A stretch of 64,000 bases of DNA from Corynebacterium vitaeruminis (GCF_001054325.1 NZ_JVVM01000001.1:1-64000); one strand, 5' to 3'; shown: positions 39,898 to 49,992, numbered from the stretch's first letter. Made by a program: numbers and translations. The notes: generated by a model not told the origin, from the letters alone.

Positions 39898-39981
39898 TTT
39901 CCTACCTAATCGGTGAAAAGTGTAAGCCTCCACAGAGTTGGTGATTGGCTTGGCCAGCGGGTGTAGCGCGTAACACTGCGA

Positions 39982-40010
39982 GTTTTTCCAGCAATATGCC
40001 GTTGTATAAT
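39982..40010 (+). promoter_or_regulatory. gdhA promoter
   Basis: A perfect TATAAT at 40005-40010 with a weak -35 (GTTTTT, 39982-39987) at 17-bp spacing. The start would be near 40017, leaving a 5' leader of about 135 nt before gdhA, long for this window. Confidence 0.65.
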
Positions 40011-40104
40011 TATGTCCGCTTCAATATCTACAGTTGCCCAGTCCTTGTGCACACAACCTGTGCCACCGAGTTACGGCAGCCGAGAAGTGGTATACAACCG
40101 CTGA

Positions 40105-41496
<1,392 letters not shown>

Positions 41497-41523
41497 TCCG
41501 CTAAAGATTCCGCTAACGTCTCC

Positions 41524-41534
41524 GCTTTACGACG
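41524..41534 (+). repeat. intergenic 11-mer GCTTTACGACG, copy 4
   Basis: Exact plus-strand copy 28 nt after the gdhA stop, just before the gdhA terminator hairpin. Confidence 0.7.
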
Positions 41535-41566
41535 GATCCCCGGAGACCCCGCCCGTCGAGTAGCCA

Positions 41567-41617
41567 AAAAGCCCACGCTGTAAACTCCCTCCCATGGAGT
41601 TATCAGTGTGGGCTTTT
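41567..41617 (+). terminator. long hairpin after gdhA that includes the start of the next gene
   Basis: Arms 41567-41588 and 41596-41617 pair at 19 of 22 positions around a 7-nt loop. The loop holds part of the ATG at 41594, and the 3' arm is codons 2-8 of the exporter gene, followed by T-rich sequence. It looks like the gdhA terminator, with the next gene beginning inside it. Confidence 0.75.
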
Positions 41618-42355
41618 GTCTTTATCGTGGCAACGATTTTCATCGGGGCACTGATGCAGCGAGTAGCCGGCATGGGACTCGGCCTGCTGGGAGGCCCGGT
41701 TCTCTCACTGATTGCAGGTCCAGTAGCAGGTATTTTGATTATCAACGTGCTCGCATCGGTCAATGCGGTCATGCAGACCGTCTCGGTGCGGGAAAACGTC
41801 GACTGGAAGAAGTTCTGGCTGATTGGTCCGGTGATGTCCTTAGGGGCGCTGCCAGGCGCCTGGGTGGTTCACAACACTCCCAGTGGGCCACTCCAGGTTC
41901 TGGTAGGTAGTCTGGTTCTGCTCGCGCTGCTGGTGACATCGTTTATGCCTCAGCGCATGCGTGTTGACGGCCCACAGTACGCCGTCGCCTCTGGCGTGGC
42001 CGGTGGCTTTATGAATACGCTGGCCGGCATCGCGGGTCCAGCCATTACCGTTTACGCGCAGGCCTCTCGTTGGCCAGCGCAGACGTTTGCGGCCACCTTG
42101 CAGCCGCTTTTCTTTGTCTCCGGCGTATTGTCCTTGCTGTTCAAGGAAGTCAGCGCCGACGTCTCCGTCTTCGCCACCACCCCGGTTATGCTCTGGCCAC
42201 TGTGTCTGGCTGCCATGGTTGTGGGTATATTTTTGGGCACTCGCGTTTCTCGACGAGTGCCCATTATGCAAGCCCGAAAGCTTGCGGTCATTCTGGCTAC
42301 TACCGGTGCGGCCGTCACCTTGATTCGCGGTATCTCCGCAACTTTTGGTGCTTAG
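41594..42355 (+). CDS. TauE/SafE family membrane exporter
   Basis: A 253-residue protein with about eight membrane segments. The family motif ALMQRVAGMGLGLLGGPVLS is at the N-terminus, and the repeat GGFMNTLAGIAGPAITVYAQ is in the second half. TauE/SafE proteins export sulfonates, sulfite or organic acids; the substrate here is unknown. There is no ribosome site; TAAACT lies 7 nt before ATG 41594, so it is probably leaderless and starts within the gdhA terminator hairpin. Confidence 0.88.
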   Translation: MELSVWAFVFIVATIFIGALMQRVAGMGLGLLGGPVLSLIAGPVAGILIINVLASVNAVMQTVSVRENVDWKKFWLIGPVMSLGALPGAWVVHNTPSGPLQVLVGSLVLLALLVTSFMPQRMRVDGPQYAVASGVAGGFMNTLAGIAGPAITVYAQASRWPAQTFAATLQPLFFVSGVLSLLFKEVSADVSVFATTPVMLWPLCLAAMVVGIFLGTRVSRRVPIMQARKLAVILATTGAAVTLIRGISATFGA

Positions 42356-42404
42356 GCTTGCTGTTCCGCCTTCCAGCCTCTCGTTGCTGTTACTTCCACG
42401 GTTA

Positions 42405-43178
42405 TTACTTCAACAGCGAAGACAGGAAGTTGCGGGTGCGTTCGTGCTGCGGATTACCCAGCACCTCATCCGGAGTGCCCTTTTCCACAACCACGCCATC
42501 AGCCATGAACACAACCTGGTCGGCGACTTCGCGGGCAAAGCCCATCTCGTGCGTCACGACGACCATGGTCATACCCTTATCGGCCAAACCACGCATGACA
42601 TTGAGAACCTCACCAACGAGCTCCGGGTCCAGAGCGGAAGTCGGCTCGTCGAAGAGCATTAGCTTCGGCTCCATGGCCAGAGCTCGAGCAATGGCAACAC
42701 GCTGCTGCTGACCGCCCGAGAGCTGAACAGGGTAAGCATCGGCCTTGTGAGCCAGACCAACAGTCTCCAGCAGCTCCATGGCACGCTTTTCAGCCTGCTC
42801 CTGGGAGACACCCTTTACCAGCACTGGTGCCTCGGTGATATTTCCCAGCACCGTGCGGTGCGGGAACAGGTTGAAGTTCTGGAACACCATGCCAATGTCG
42901 CGACGCTGACGGGCAGCTTCGGCCGCAGAGATTTCGTAGAGGCTGCCGTTCTTTTCGCGGTAGCCAATCAGGGAATCATCGACGTAGAGACGGCCTGCAT
43001 TGACCTTCTCCAGGTGGTTGATACAGCGCAGCAGTGTGGACTTGCCGGAGCCCGAAGGGCCAATGAGGCAGGTAACCGTACCGCGTGGAACCTCCAGGTC
43101 GATGCCCTTGAGGACCTCGAGCCGGCCGAAGTTCTTACGAACCTTTTGGGCCTCAACCATCAAATCTTTGGTAGTCAT
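42405..43178 (-). CDS. polar amino acid ABC transporter ATP-binding protein
   Basis: A 257-residue GlnQ-type ATPase. Walker [22 protein letters not shown]-loop [18 protein letters not shown], signature [17 protein letters not shown], Walker [18 protein letters not shown] and switch His [15 protein letters not shown] are all present. Its ATG directly follows the permease stop. Last gene of a binding protein-permease-ATPase operon; glutamate/glutamine uptake is likely given family and gdhA nearby. Confidence 0.95.
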   Translation of the reverse strand: MTTKDLMVEAQKVRKNFGRLEVLKGIDLEVPRGTVTCLIGPSGSGKSTLLRCINHLEKVNAGRLYVDDSLIGYREKNGSLYEISAAEAARQRRDIGMVFQNFNLFPHRTVLGNITEAPVLVKGVSQEQAEKRAMELLETVGLAHKADAYPVQLSGGQQQRVAIARALAMEPKLMLFDEPTSALDPELVGEVLNVMRGLADKGMTMVVVTHEMGFAREVADQVVFMADGVVVEKGTPDEVLGNPQHERTRNFLSSLLK

Positions 43179-44159
43179 TTACTGCGGATCCTCTCGGTAG
43201 AAGTGCTCTTCGTCCTTATCGACAACGCGAGTATTAGCAAGTGGCACACCTTCGGCATCGGCAAGCGCGGCCAGCTGGCGGGCGGTGAGCTGACGTGTGG
43301 CGCCGCGGGCGAAGTAACGCTCAAGGTAGAACTGGCCGACCATCAGAATTGATGTGATGACCAAGTACCAGGTGGCGGCGACAAGCAGCATCGGCACCGG
43401 CAGGAACAACGCGTTGGCGATGTCCGTGGAGCGACCGTAGAGCTCCAGCGAAAACGGCACCGCGATGACCAGGGAAGTGGTCTTCAGCAGGGAAATGAAC
43501 TCGTTGCCGGTTGGCGGGATGATGATGCGCATAGCCTGCGGCAGGATAGTGCGGCGGACGGTCTGCCACCAGCTCATACCCAATGCCTTCGATGCCTCGG
43601 TCTGGCCCTCTGGGACAGCCTGGATGCCGGCACGGACAATTTCAGCCATGTATGCGGACTCGTTCAGACCGAGACCGACGAATGCCAGCACGAAGGTATT
43701 GGAGAGGATGGTGCTGAGGTCGACCTCGGTAACGCCCAGGTCAATCGTCGAGTAGATAGTGCCGAGGAGACCCCAAAAGACCAGCTGCACGTAGACCGGC
43801 GTTCCTCGGAAAACCCACAGGTAGAACCAAGCAACTGTGGACAGCACGGGGTTTTCCGACATGCGGAGCACTGCGACGATGGCACCGCCGATGATGCCGA
43901 TAAGCATGGCCAGGACAGTAAGAGCAATGGTCCAGCCAGCGGCAGCGGCGATTCGCGTGTCGAACAGGTACTGGAAGTAAACATCCCAGTGGTAGGCCTC
44001 GTTGCGGGCGGCACCGATGATGAACCACAGGAAGAGCAGCAGCAGAATCGCTGCGGTAATCCAGCGACCCGGGTGCGGCAGCGGTTTGGCCTTAATTTCT
44101 TCGTTGAGTTCCGCCTGTGTGGCCTCGTAGCGGGCGCCAGACGCAGATGAGTCGCTCAC
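43179..44159 (-). CDS. polar amino acid ABC transporter permease
   Basis: A 326-residue HisM/GlnP-type permease. It has a 30-residue charged N-terminus, about five or six membrane segments, the GTPVYVQLVFWGLLG family block and the EAA loop SKALGMSWWQTVRRTILPQA that contacts the ATPase. The C-terminal 50 residues are hydrophilic, longer than usual. GTG start directly after the binding protein stop. A single permease suggests a homodimer. Confidence 0.93.
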   Translation of the reverse strand: MSDSSASGARYEATQAELNEEIKAKPLPHPGRWITAAILLLLFLWFIIGAARNEAYHWDVYFQYLFDTRIAAAAGWTIALTVLAMLIGIIGGAIVAVLRMSENPVLSTVAWFYLWVFRGTPVYVQLVFWGLLGTIYSTIDLGVTEVDLSTILSNTFVLAFVGLGLNESAYMAEIVRAGIQAVPEGQTEASKALGMSWWQTVRRTILPQAMRIIIPPTGNEFISLLKTTSLVIAVPFSLELYGRSTDIANALFLPVPMLLVAATWYLVITSILMVGQFYLERYFARGATRQLTARQLAALADAEGVPLANTRVVDKDEEHFYREDPQ

Positions 44160-45053
44160 TTAAAGTTCCTCTCCGTTAATAGTGGCGCGTTCCAAAGCAC
44201 CGTCTTCCAAACCCCATGTGGTCAGGATTTGCTTGTACTGGCCGTTGTCGATGAGGTACTGCAGTGCCTGCTGCAGCACTGGGCCGAGTTCTGAATCCTT
44301 CGGAATAGCGAAGCCGAACGGGGCACCATCGTAGATATCTCCGGCAAGTTCGAGCTTGCCTTCAGAACGGTTGACTGCGTAGGCACTGACTGGTGAGTCA
44401 GCGGCCAATGCATCAGCACGCCCCAGCACCACAGTGGTAGCGGCGGTACCAGCATCCTGGTAGGCCAACTTGTTAATTGGTGGCAAACCACGATCCAGAC
44501 AGTCCTGGTTCTTTACCGGCAAATCGTCCATATCTGCGACGGTATTGCGCTGAACAGCGACAGTCTTGCCACAGTAGTTTTCGGAGCTCGCGTCACTGCC
44601 CGGGCGGCGCGCCCACTGCAGGCCGGTATCCAGGTAGTCGACGAAGTCGTAAGTCTTGCGGCGCTCCTCGTTTGAGGTGAAGCCGGATGCGCCAACATCG
44701 ACTGCGCCGGCCGACAGGGCCGGCAGAATCAGTGCGAAATCCTGTTCTTGGATTTCAATCTTCAGGTCCAAGACACTGGCCATGGCTCGGATGAGATCGA
44801 TGTCGAAGCCGATGATGGAACCGGCGGAATCCTTAAACTCTGCCGGGGCGAAGGTGGGGTTGGTGCCGATGCGTAACACTTCGCGCTTACGAAGATCTGC
44901 CGGGACCTGTTTCGCCAGTTCGGGGACCGCTGCCGGTTTAATCTCCGACCAGCCCTCGGGGTTACCGCTTTCGTCATTGGTGACGCAGCCTGTAAGCCCT
45001 AAGAACAAGGTCGCAATCAGCGTGGCAGCCGCCAATGCGATGGGTCTTTTCAT
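44160..45053 (-). CDS. amino acid ABC transporter substrate-binding lipoprotein
   Basis: A 297-residue SBP_bac_3 protein. The signal sequence ends in the lipobox LTGC with Cys23 as the lipid anchor (modified by Lgt). Family blocks: LRIGTNPTFAPAEFKDSAGS, IGFDIDLIRAMASVLDLKIE, VDVGASGFTSNEERRKTYDF and LGRADALAADSPVSAYAV. First gene of the operon. It binds a polar amino acid; the identity is not readable. Confidence 0.94.
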   Translation of the reverse strand: MKRPIALAAATLIATLFLGLTGCVTNDESGNPEGWSEIKPAAVPELAKQVPADLRKREVLRIGTNPTFAPAEFKDSAGSIIGFDIDLIRAMASVLDLKIEIQEQDFALILPALSAGAVDVGASGFTSNEERRKTYDFVDYLDTGLQWARRPGSDASSENYCGKTVAVQRNTVADMDDLPVKNQDCLDRGLPPINKLAYQDAGTAATTVVLGRADALAADSPVSAYAVNRSEGKLELAGDIYDGAPFGFAIPKDSELGPVLQQALQYLIDNGQYKQILTTWGLEDGALERATINGEEL

Positions 45054-45180
45054 ATCTGAATATGTTACCCAGGCTCACTAATACCTTAAATTTCGGTACC
45101 CCTATTCAGCTGCGCTTCAGGCTGGTGTAGGAAAACCGCACACTTTTCAGGCTTCCCAGAGGATAGGCAGTGTCGGTTTC

Positions 45181-46500
45181 CTAGTTAGCTTCAGCTGCGG
45201 CAAAACCATTGCCAGTGACATCGAGCGCGCCGACCGCGCCGGAGGCCGGGTCGCTCAGCGCAGCATCGCGGACAGCCTTCGCCACGGCCGGCATGACGCG
45301 CGGGTCCAGCGCCGACGGGATAATGCGGTCGGCACTCAGGTCTTCTACACCGACATTTGCAATCGCCTGAGTAGCAGCCAGCTTCATGGCCTCGGTGATC
45401 CGCTTGGCGCCCGCCTCCAGTGCGCCGCGGAACAGACCCGGGAAGGCCAGCACATTATTAATCTGGTTCGGATGATCCGAGCGGCCGGTGGCCACGACGG
45501 CTCCGTACTTGCGAGCGATTTCCATTGGAATCTCAGGATTCGGGTTGGCCAGCGAGAACAGAATCGGGTCGGCGGCCATCTGGCTAATCGCATCCTCGCC
45601 GATACGGCCGGCAGAGACGCCGATGAACACGTTAGCGTCGACAAGCGCATCGTTGATCGAGCCGGTGATGCCACGTGGGTTGGTCATGGCGGCGACCCAC
45701 TGCTTGATGTCGCTCAGCGGCTCGCGGTCCGGGTGGATGATGCCGCGCGAATCGACGACAACGATGTCGGACACGCCAGCGGACAGCAGCATCTTCGTCG
45801 CAGCGACACCAGCGGCACCAGCGCCGGAGATGACCACGCGGAGATCCTGGAAGCTGCGGCCCGTCAGTTTACAGGCGTTGATTAGGCCGGCGGCGATGAC
45901 AATGGCGGTGCCGTGCTGGTCGTCGTGGAAAATGGGAATATCGAGCTCTTCGTCGAGACGCTGCTCAATCTCGAAGCAGCGAGGCGCGGAGATGTCTTCG
46001 AGGTTCACCCCGCCAAACGACGGTGCCAGCGCCTTGACCGTCTGGATGATTTCCTCCGTGTCGAGGGTATCCAGGACGATTGGCACCGCGGAGATACCGG
46101 CGAACTGCTCGAAGAGTTGGGCCTTTCCTTCCATAACTGGCAGTGCAGCCTTGGGTCCGATGTCGCCGAGGCCGAGGACTGCGGTGCCGTCGGAGATCAC
46201 CGCGACGTTCTGGCCGGTCCAGGTGTAGGTGCGGGCCAGGGCCGGATCTTCGTGGATGGCCTCACAGACACGGGCGACACCTGGGGTGTAGCCGATGGAG
46301 AGGTCGCGAATCGTCTCGAGCTTCATGGTCGAGTGCGAGCGGAGCTTACCGCCGCGGTGTGCCTCGAAGATTTCCGCATCTGTGATGGACGACGGATCTG
46401 TGGGGGCGGTGTCCTCCGGCACGGCGTGAAGCGGCGTCTTAGCGGAGTTCGCGTTCGCAGTGTGGTCGGATGAGCTAGAGGAAGAATTCGCAGCAGGCAT
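45181..46500 (-). CDS. malic enzyme (malate dehydrogenase, decarboxylating)
   Basis: A 439-residue short-form malic enzyme, malate to pyruvate plus CO2. A Ser-rich 20-residue N-terminal tail precedes the core: KLETIRDLSIGYTPGVARVC, GLGDIGPKAALPVMEGKAQL, PSFGGVNLEDISAPRCFEIE, IFHDDQHGTAIVIAAGLINA (metal Asp) and VVISGAGAAGVAATKMLLSA (Rossmann). Cofactor choice is uncertain. It diverges from the metY-like gene; three GTACT heptads precede it. Confidence 0.94.
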   Translation of the reverse strand: MPAANSSSSSSDHTANANSAKTPLHAVPEDTAPTDPSSITDAEIFEAHRGGKLRSHSTMKLETIRDLSIGYTPGVARVCEAIHEDPALARTYTWTGQNVAVISDGTAVLGLGDIGPKAALPVMEGKAQLFEQFAGISAVPIVLDTLDTEEIIQTVKALAPSFGGVNLEDISAPRCFEIEQRLDEELDIPIFHDDQHGTAIVIAAGLINACKLTGRSFQDLRVVISGAGAAGVAATKMLLSAGVSDIVVVDSRGIIHPDREPLSDIKQWVAAMTNPRGITGSINDALVDANVFIGVSAGRIGEDAISQMAADPILFSLANPNPEIPMEIARKYGAVVATGRSDHPNQINNVLAFPGLFRGALEAGAKRITEAMKLAATQAIANVGVEDLSADRIIPSALDPRVMPAVAKAVRDAALSDPASGAVGALDVTGNGFAAAEAN

Positions 46501-46523
46501 GATGACAGTCCAAAACGTGTTGA

Positions 46524-46542
46524 GTACTGAGTACTTTGTACT
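46524..46542. promoter_or_regulatory. three GTACT repeats upstream of malic enzyme
   Basis: GTACT occurs at 46524, 46531 and 46538, an exact 7-bp period, about 25-40 bp before the malic enzyme start. Candidate operator or recent microduplication. Confidence 0.45.
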
Positions 46543-46763
46543 TTGAGAAAACTCGACCGCGGCGAGAGCTGCTGGTGGGCAGTGCGCAAAGCCGGGAGCA
46601 AGGCTGGCCGCTGATACGTAGTGGTGTGCGTAAAAACTAAACCTGTCTTGCTATACGGGATTGGTATCTCATTATATGGACGGTGGGGTGGAAAATAAAA
46701 CCGGCGGTTGGGGGCGGGGGCGGAACCTTTCTGCTGAAGCTCAGATTGCGCCACTTCGCGCTC

Positions 46764-46788
46764 TATAATCAGAATTCAATCGATTGAA
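46764..46788 (+). promoter_or_regulatory. promoter and palindromic operator of the metY-like gene
   Basis: A perfect TATAAT (46764-46769) is followed 5 bp later by a perfect 14-bp palindrome TTCAATCGATTGAA (46775-46788) that covers the expected start and reaches into the gaaagg ribosome site. It does not match the McbR consensus (TAGAC-N6-GTCTA). Confidence 0.65.
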
Positions 46789-46804
46789 AGGTCCATTTCG
46801 TCCC

Positions 46805-48076
46805 ATGCAAGATCAGACCAAGCTCATCCACTCCGGCTACGTTCCAGGCAATAAAGACCCACGTCAGGTGCCGATCATTCAGTCGACGACCTACACGTTC
46901 GACTCTTCCGACGACATCGCTGCGGTCTTCGACGAGCCAACTCACGCACTGATTTACTCCCGCTTCGCCAATCCAACGGTTATGGCTGTCGAAGAGAAAA
47001 TCGCTGACCTTGAGGGCGGCGCCGCAGCAATGGCTACCACTTCCGGCCAGGCGGCAACTGCACTCGCAATCATGAACCTGTGCTCCGCGGGCGACTCGTT
47101 TGTCACCTCTTCTGAGATTTACGGCGGTACCTCAAACCTCTTCGCTACCACTCTGAAGCGCTTCGGTATCGAGGCGATCTTCGTCGATCAGAATGCCTCC
47201 GAGGAGGAAATCGCCGCAGCATTCAAGCCGAACACCAAGGCGCTATTTGGTGAAATTATCGCCAACCCGGCGATGAGTGTGCTCGATGTCGAGAAGTTCG
47301 CCCGCATCGCCCACGGCCAGGGGGTACCGCTGATCGTCGACAGTACCTTCGCCACCCCGATCCTGTGTAAGCCCATCGAGCACGGCGCAGACATCGTCGT
47401 CCACTCCACTTCTAAGTACATGGACGGCCACGCAATCCAGGTCGGCGGCGTCATCGTCGACTCTGGCAAGTTTGACTTCACCAACGGCAAGTTCCCCGAC
47501 TTTACCGAGCCCGACGAGTCCTACCACGGCGTCGTGTACACCAAGGACTACGCCGTCGCGCCGTTCGTCATTAAGGCGCGCATGCAGCTACAGCGCGACT
47601 TTGGCGCGTACCCAGCTGCTCACTCAGCCTTCATGCTGAATCAGTCGCTCGAAAGTCTCGACGTTCGCATGCGTCGTCACTGCGAGAACGCACTGAAGGT
47701 CGCCGAATACCTCGAATCGCGCACGGATTTGCTTAACGACGTTCGTTACCCCGGCCTGAAATCTTCTCCATACTACGAGCTTGCTCAGAAGTACCTCGAC
47801 GGAGCTTCCGGCGTGGTCACGGTTGACCTCAAGGGCGGCCGTGAAGCTGGTACGACCTTCATGGATGCGCTGCAGCTGGTGACCCGTCAGGTGCACGTGG
47901 CCGACTCCCGTTCCTGTGTGCTGCACCCGGCTTCCACTACGCACCGCCAGGTTCCGGATGAGCAGCTTCCGGCGGTGGGAATTACCCCTGGTCTTGTTCG
48001 GCTGTCCATTGGTTTGGAAAATGTTGACGATATTATCGCCGACATTGAGCAAGCGCTGGCCAAGGTTGAAGGCTAG
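46805..48076 (+). CDS. O-acetylhomoserine sulfhydrylase-type PLP enzyme (Cys/Met metabolism)
   Basis: A 423-residue gamma-family PLP enzyme, most like MetY, which makes homocysteine from O-acetylhomoserine and sulfide. Motifs: HSGYVPGNKDPRQVPIIQST, YSRFANPTVMAVEEKIADLE, ATTSGQAATALAIMNLC, VDSTFATPILCKPIEHGADI, VHSTSKYMDGHAIQVGGVIV (PLP Lys) and SCVLHPASTTHRQVPDEQL. ATG 46805 chosen, with gaaagg 13 nt upstream; TTG 46784 is an alternative. Cystathionine gamma-lyase or synthase is possible but the length and HP-x-STTH block favour MetY. Confidence 0.88.
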   Translation: MQDQTKLIHSGYVPGNKDPRQVPIIQSTTYTFDSSDDIAAVFDEPTHALIYSRFANPTVMAVEEKIADLEGGAAAMATTSGQAATALAIMNLCSAGDSFVTSSEIYGGTSNLFATTLKRFGIEAIFVDQNASEEEIAAAFKPNTKALFGEIIANPAMSVLDVEKFARIAHGQGVPLIVDSTFATPILCKPIEHGADIVVHSTSKYMDGHAIQVGGVIVDSGKFDFTNGKFPDFTEPDESYHGVVYTKDYAVAPFVIKARMQLQRDFGAYPAAHSAFMLNQSLESLDVRMRRHCENALKVAEYLESRTDLLNDVRYPGLKSSPYYELAQKYLDGASGVVTVDLKGGREAGTTFMDALQLVTRQVHVADSRSCVLHPASTTHRQVPDEQLPAVGITPGLVRLSIGLENVDDIIADIEQALAKVEG

Positions 48077-48092
48077 GTTTTAGAGAGTTTAG

Positions 48093-48134
48093 CCAGGTCC
48101 ATGCCCTGTTTTTGTGGGCAAGGCCTGGTTTTTT
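48093..48134 (+). terminator. intrinsic terminator after the metY-like gene
   Basis: An imperfect stem (CCAGG..TGCCC with GGGCA..CCTGG) around a T-rich loop, followed by six T residues at 48129-48134. Confidence 0.85.
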
Positions 48135-48278
48135 CTTACCTTCAGCGGCGTCTTATGGTTCGTGAATCGAAAATATTTGTGTAGTGCGGAGGATCGAATC
48201 CGGGGTTGCTGAGATAGTTCCAACTGACGACAGAGAGCTGTTCGTTTATTGCAACTTCTACATAGGAGGCTTCTTACG

Positions 48279-49064
48279 ATGTCCGATTCCACTTTCCCTC
48301 AGAACCCGCAGGGCCCACAGAACCCGTATGGCCCCGAGGGGTCATATGGTTCCAAGGGGACGTATGGCTCCCAGAATCCGCAGGCTTCGCTGGGGCAGCA
48401 GTCCTACCAGCACAACCCGCAGGATCCGCTCGGCCAGCAGTCCTACCCGCAGGGGCCGTCGGCGGCTGGGCAGGTGTCTCCGGAACCGAAAGAAAAGAAG
48501 AAGGGTGGCTGCTTCAAGTGGGGCGGTATCGCCGCGGGTGCTGTTGTGGTCCTCGCTGTGGCGGCCAGCTTGACCGGTGGCGGCGATGCTGATTCGGGCT
48601 CCGATTCTGAAGCTGCGTCTCTCTTTGGTTCGGATACTGCAGTTGCGGCTGATTCTGGCTCTGTTGAGAATGCCGATATCGCTGAGGACCCTGGGGCTGC
48701 TGTAGAGGGGCAGCAGGACCAGGCGGAGGGGCAGGAAAAACAGGATAAGCAGGATGAGAAGGTTCCGACCGAGTACAAGAATGCTCTCCGAAAGGCCAAG
48801 AGCTACTCGGATCTGATGCACATGTCCAAGGCCGGCATCTATGACCAGCTGACCTCGGAATATGGCGAGAAGTTCTCGCCGGAGGCTGCCCAGTATGCAA
48901 TGGACAACCTTGAAGTGGACTGGAATAAAAATGCACTGGAAAAGGCGCGCTCTTACCAGGATTCGATGGCAATGTCCCCGGATGCGATTTACGAGCAGCT
49001 GACGTCGGAATATGGCGAGCAGTTTACCGCGGAGGAAGCTCAGTACGCGGTGGATAACCTGTAG
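48279..49064 (+). CDS. membrane-anchored protein with two Ltp repeats
   Basis: 261 residues. Residues 1-66 are rich in Gln, Pro, Gly and Tyr (repeats of the S-Y-G, Q-N-P-Q type), then KEKKKGGCFK and one membrane helix (about 81-100), an acidic linker and two tandem repeats near 165-210 and 215-261 (LTSEYGEKFSPEAAQYAMDN, LTSEYGEQFTAEEAQYAVDN). This repeat is that of host-cell-surface lipoproteins of the Ltp family, known in prophages for superinfection exclusion. Here the protein is a type II membrane protein, not a lipoprotein. A strong taggagg lies 9 nt before the ATG. Confidence 0.82.
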   Translation: MSDSTFPQNPQGPQNPYGPEGSYGSKGTYGSQNPQASLGQQSYQHNPQDPLGQQSYPQGPSAAGQVSPEPKEKKKGGCFKWGGIAAGAVVVLAVAASLTGGGDADSGSDSEAASLFGSDTAVAADSGSVENADIAEDPGAAVEGQQDQAEGQEKQDKQDEKVPTEYKNALRKAKSYSDLMHMSKAGIYDQLTSEYGEKFSPEAAQYAMDNLEVDWNKNALEKARSYQDSMAMSPDAIYEQLTSEYGEQFTAEEAQYAVDNL

Positions 49065-49128
49065 CAGCGGGTTTCGTTTGTTGATGACGCCAATTGGCCA
49101 GAGCCCGTTTGGATGCATGCTGCAAAAG

Positions 49129-49196
49129 GACGGCTTCCGCTTCACCAGAATGCATTTGCTGCACACTGAACGGCTGCTGGTGAAGCGGAAACCGTC
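49129..49196 (+). repeat. 68-bp hairpin repeat, copy A
   Basis: Left arm GACGGCTTCCGCTTCACCAG (49129-49148), 28-nt loop, right arm CTGGTGAAGCGGAAACCGTC (49177-49196); the arms pair at 19 of 20 positions. The loop has TTGCTGC at loop positions 8-14. Copies B and C share size, layout and loop core. Confidence 0.9.
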
Positions 49197-49202
49197 TTGG
49201 CT

Positions 49203-49860
49203 GTTTTAACGCGTGACCTAGCGGTTGCGCGCATGGCGGCATTGGAGGCGGAAAAGGCCGCAGACGTGGACGAACCCCGGTCACCACGATCAGCCCGAAG
49301 GCACCGGATCATCGCCCGGACCTGGTGCAGCGAAACTTTCGTGCACACGGACCGGGCAGGCTTTGGGTTGCCGATATTACTTACGTTCGCGCCCTGTCCG
49401 GATTCGTCTACACCGCGTTTGTCGTTGATGTCTTCAGCCGGAAAATTGTTGGTGTTGCTACTCGCTCGACGATGCGTACCGATGGAGGCCTTGGAGCATG
49501 CGTTAACGACTGCTGGGGCGGATTAATGGCAACCAGTTGATTCACCATAGTGATCGGAGCAGTCAGTACGTGTCATTGAAATATTCCACGGCTTTATCTG
49601 AGCCTGGAATTCGCCCGAGTGGGGGAACAGTCGGCGCTTCTTATGACAATGCTCTGGCCGAAACAGTCAACGGTTTCTACAAAGTGGAACTCATTCATGC
49701 CCAAGGCCGATGGACGTCGGTCGGAGAAGTCGAACTGGTCATCTTGCGATGGGTGCATTGGTGGAATACCAAGCGCCTTCACGAAGCATTGGACTACGCT
49801 GCCCCACAAGAGATAGAAACTGAGTACTATCTCACCCAGCCGGTTAGTACAGGGCAGTAA
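49203..49860 (+). pseudogene. decayed IS3-family transposase (orfB)
   Basis: Remnant of an IS3 OrfB integrase. Pieces in different frames read in order: DLAVARMAALE, then RGRTPVTTISPKAPDHRPDL leading to RLWVADITYVRALSGFVYTA (first catalytic Asp), then ALEHALTTAGAD, then LIHHSDRSSQYVSLKYSTAL (second Asp) and SYDNALAETVNGFYKVELIH (Glu). At least three frameshifts separate them. The N-terminal part and orfA are missing, and no terminal inverted repeat is evident. The DDE residues survive, but the gene cannot make a whole protein. Confidence 0.88.
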
Positions 49861-49992
49861 AAGAAGCGGAACTAAACCCAGGACGCTTCGCACCGCAGCC
49901 GGACTTGGCGAGACTGACCGGGATTGTTGGGGATTCGCAGGCGCTACCGACGGCCCGGAATCCACCGAGCGAGGAATGAGTCAAGAATCTTT

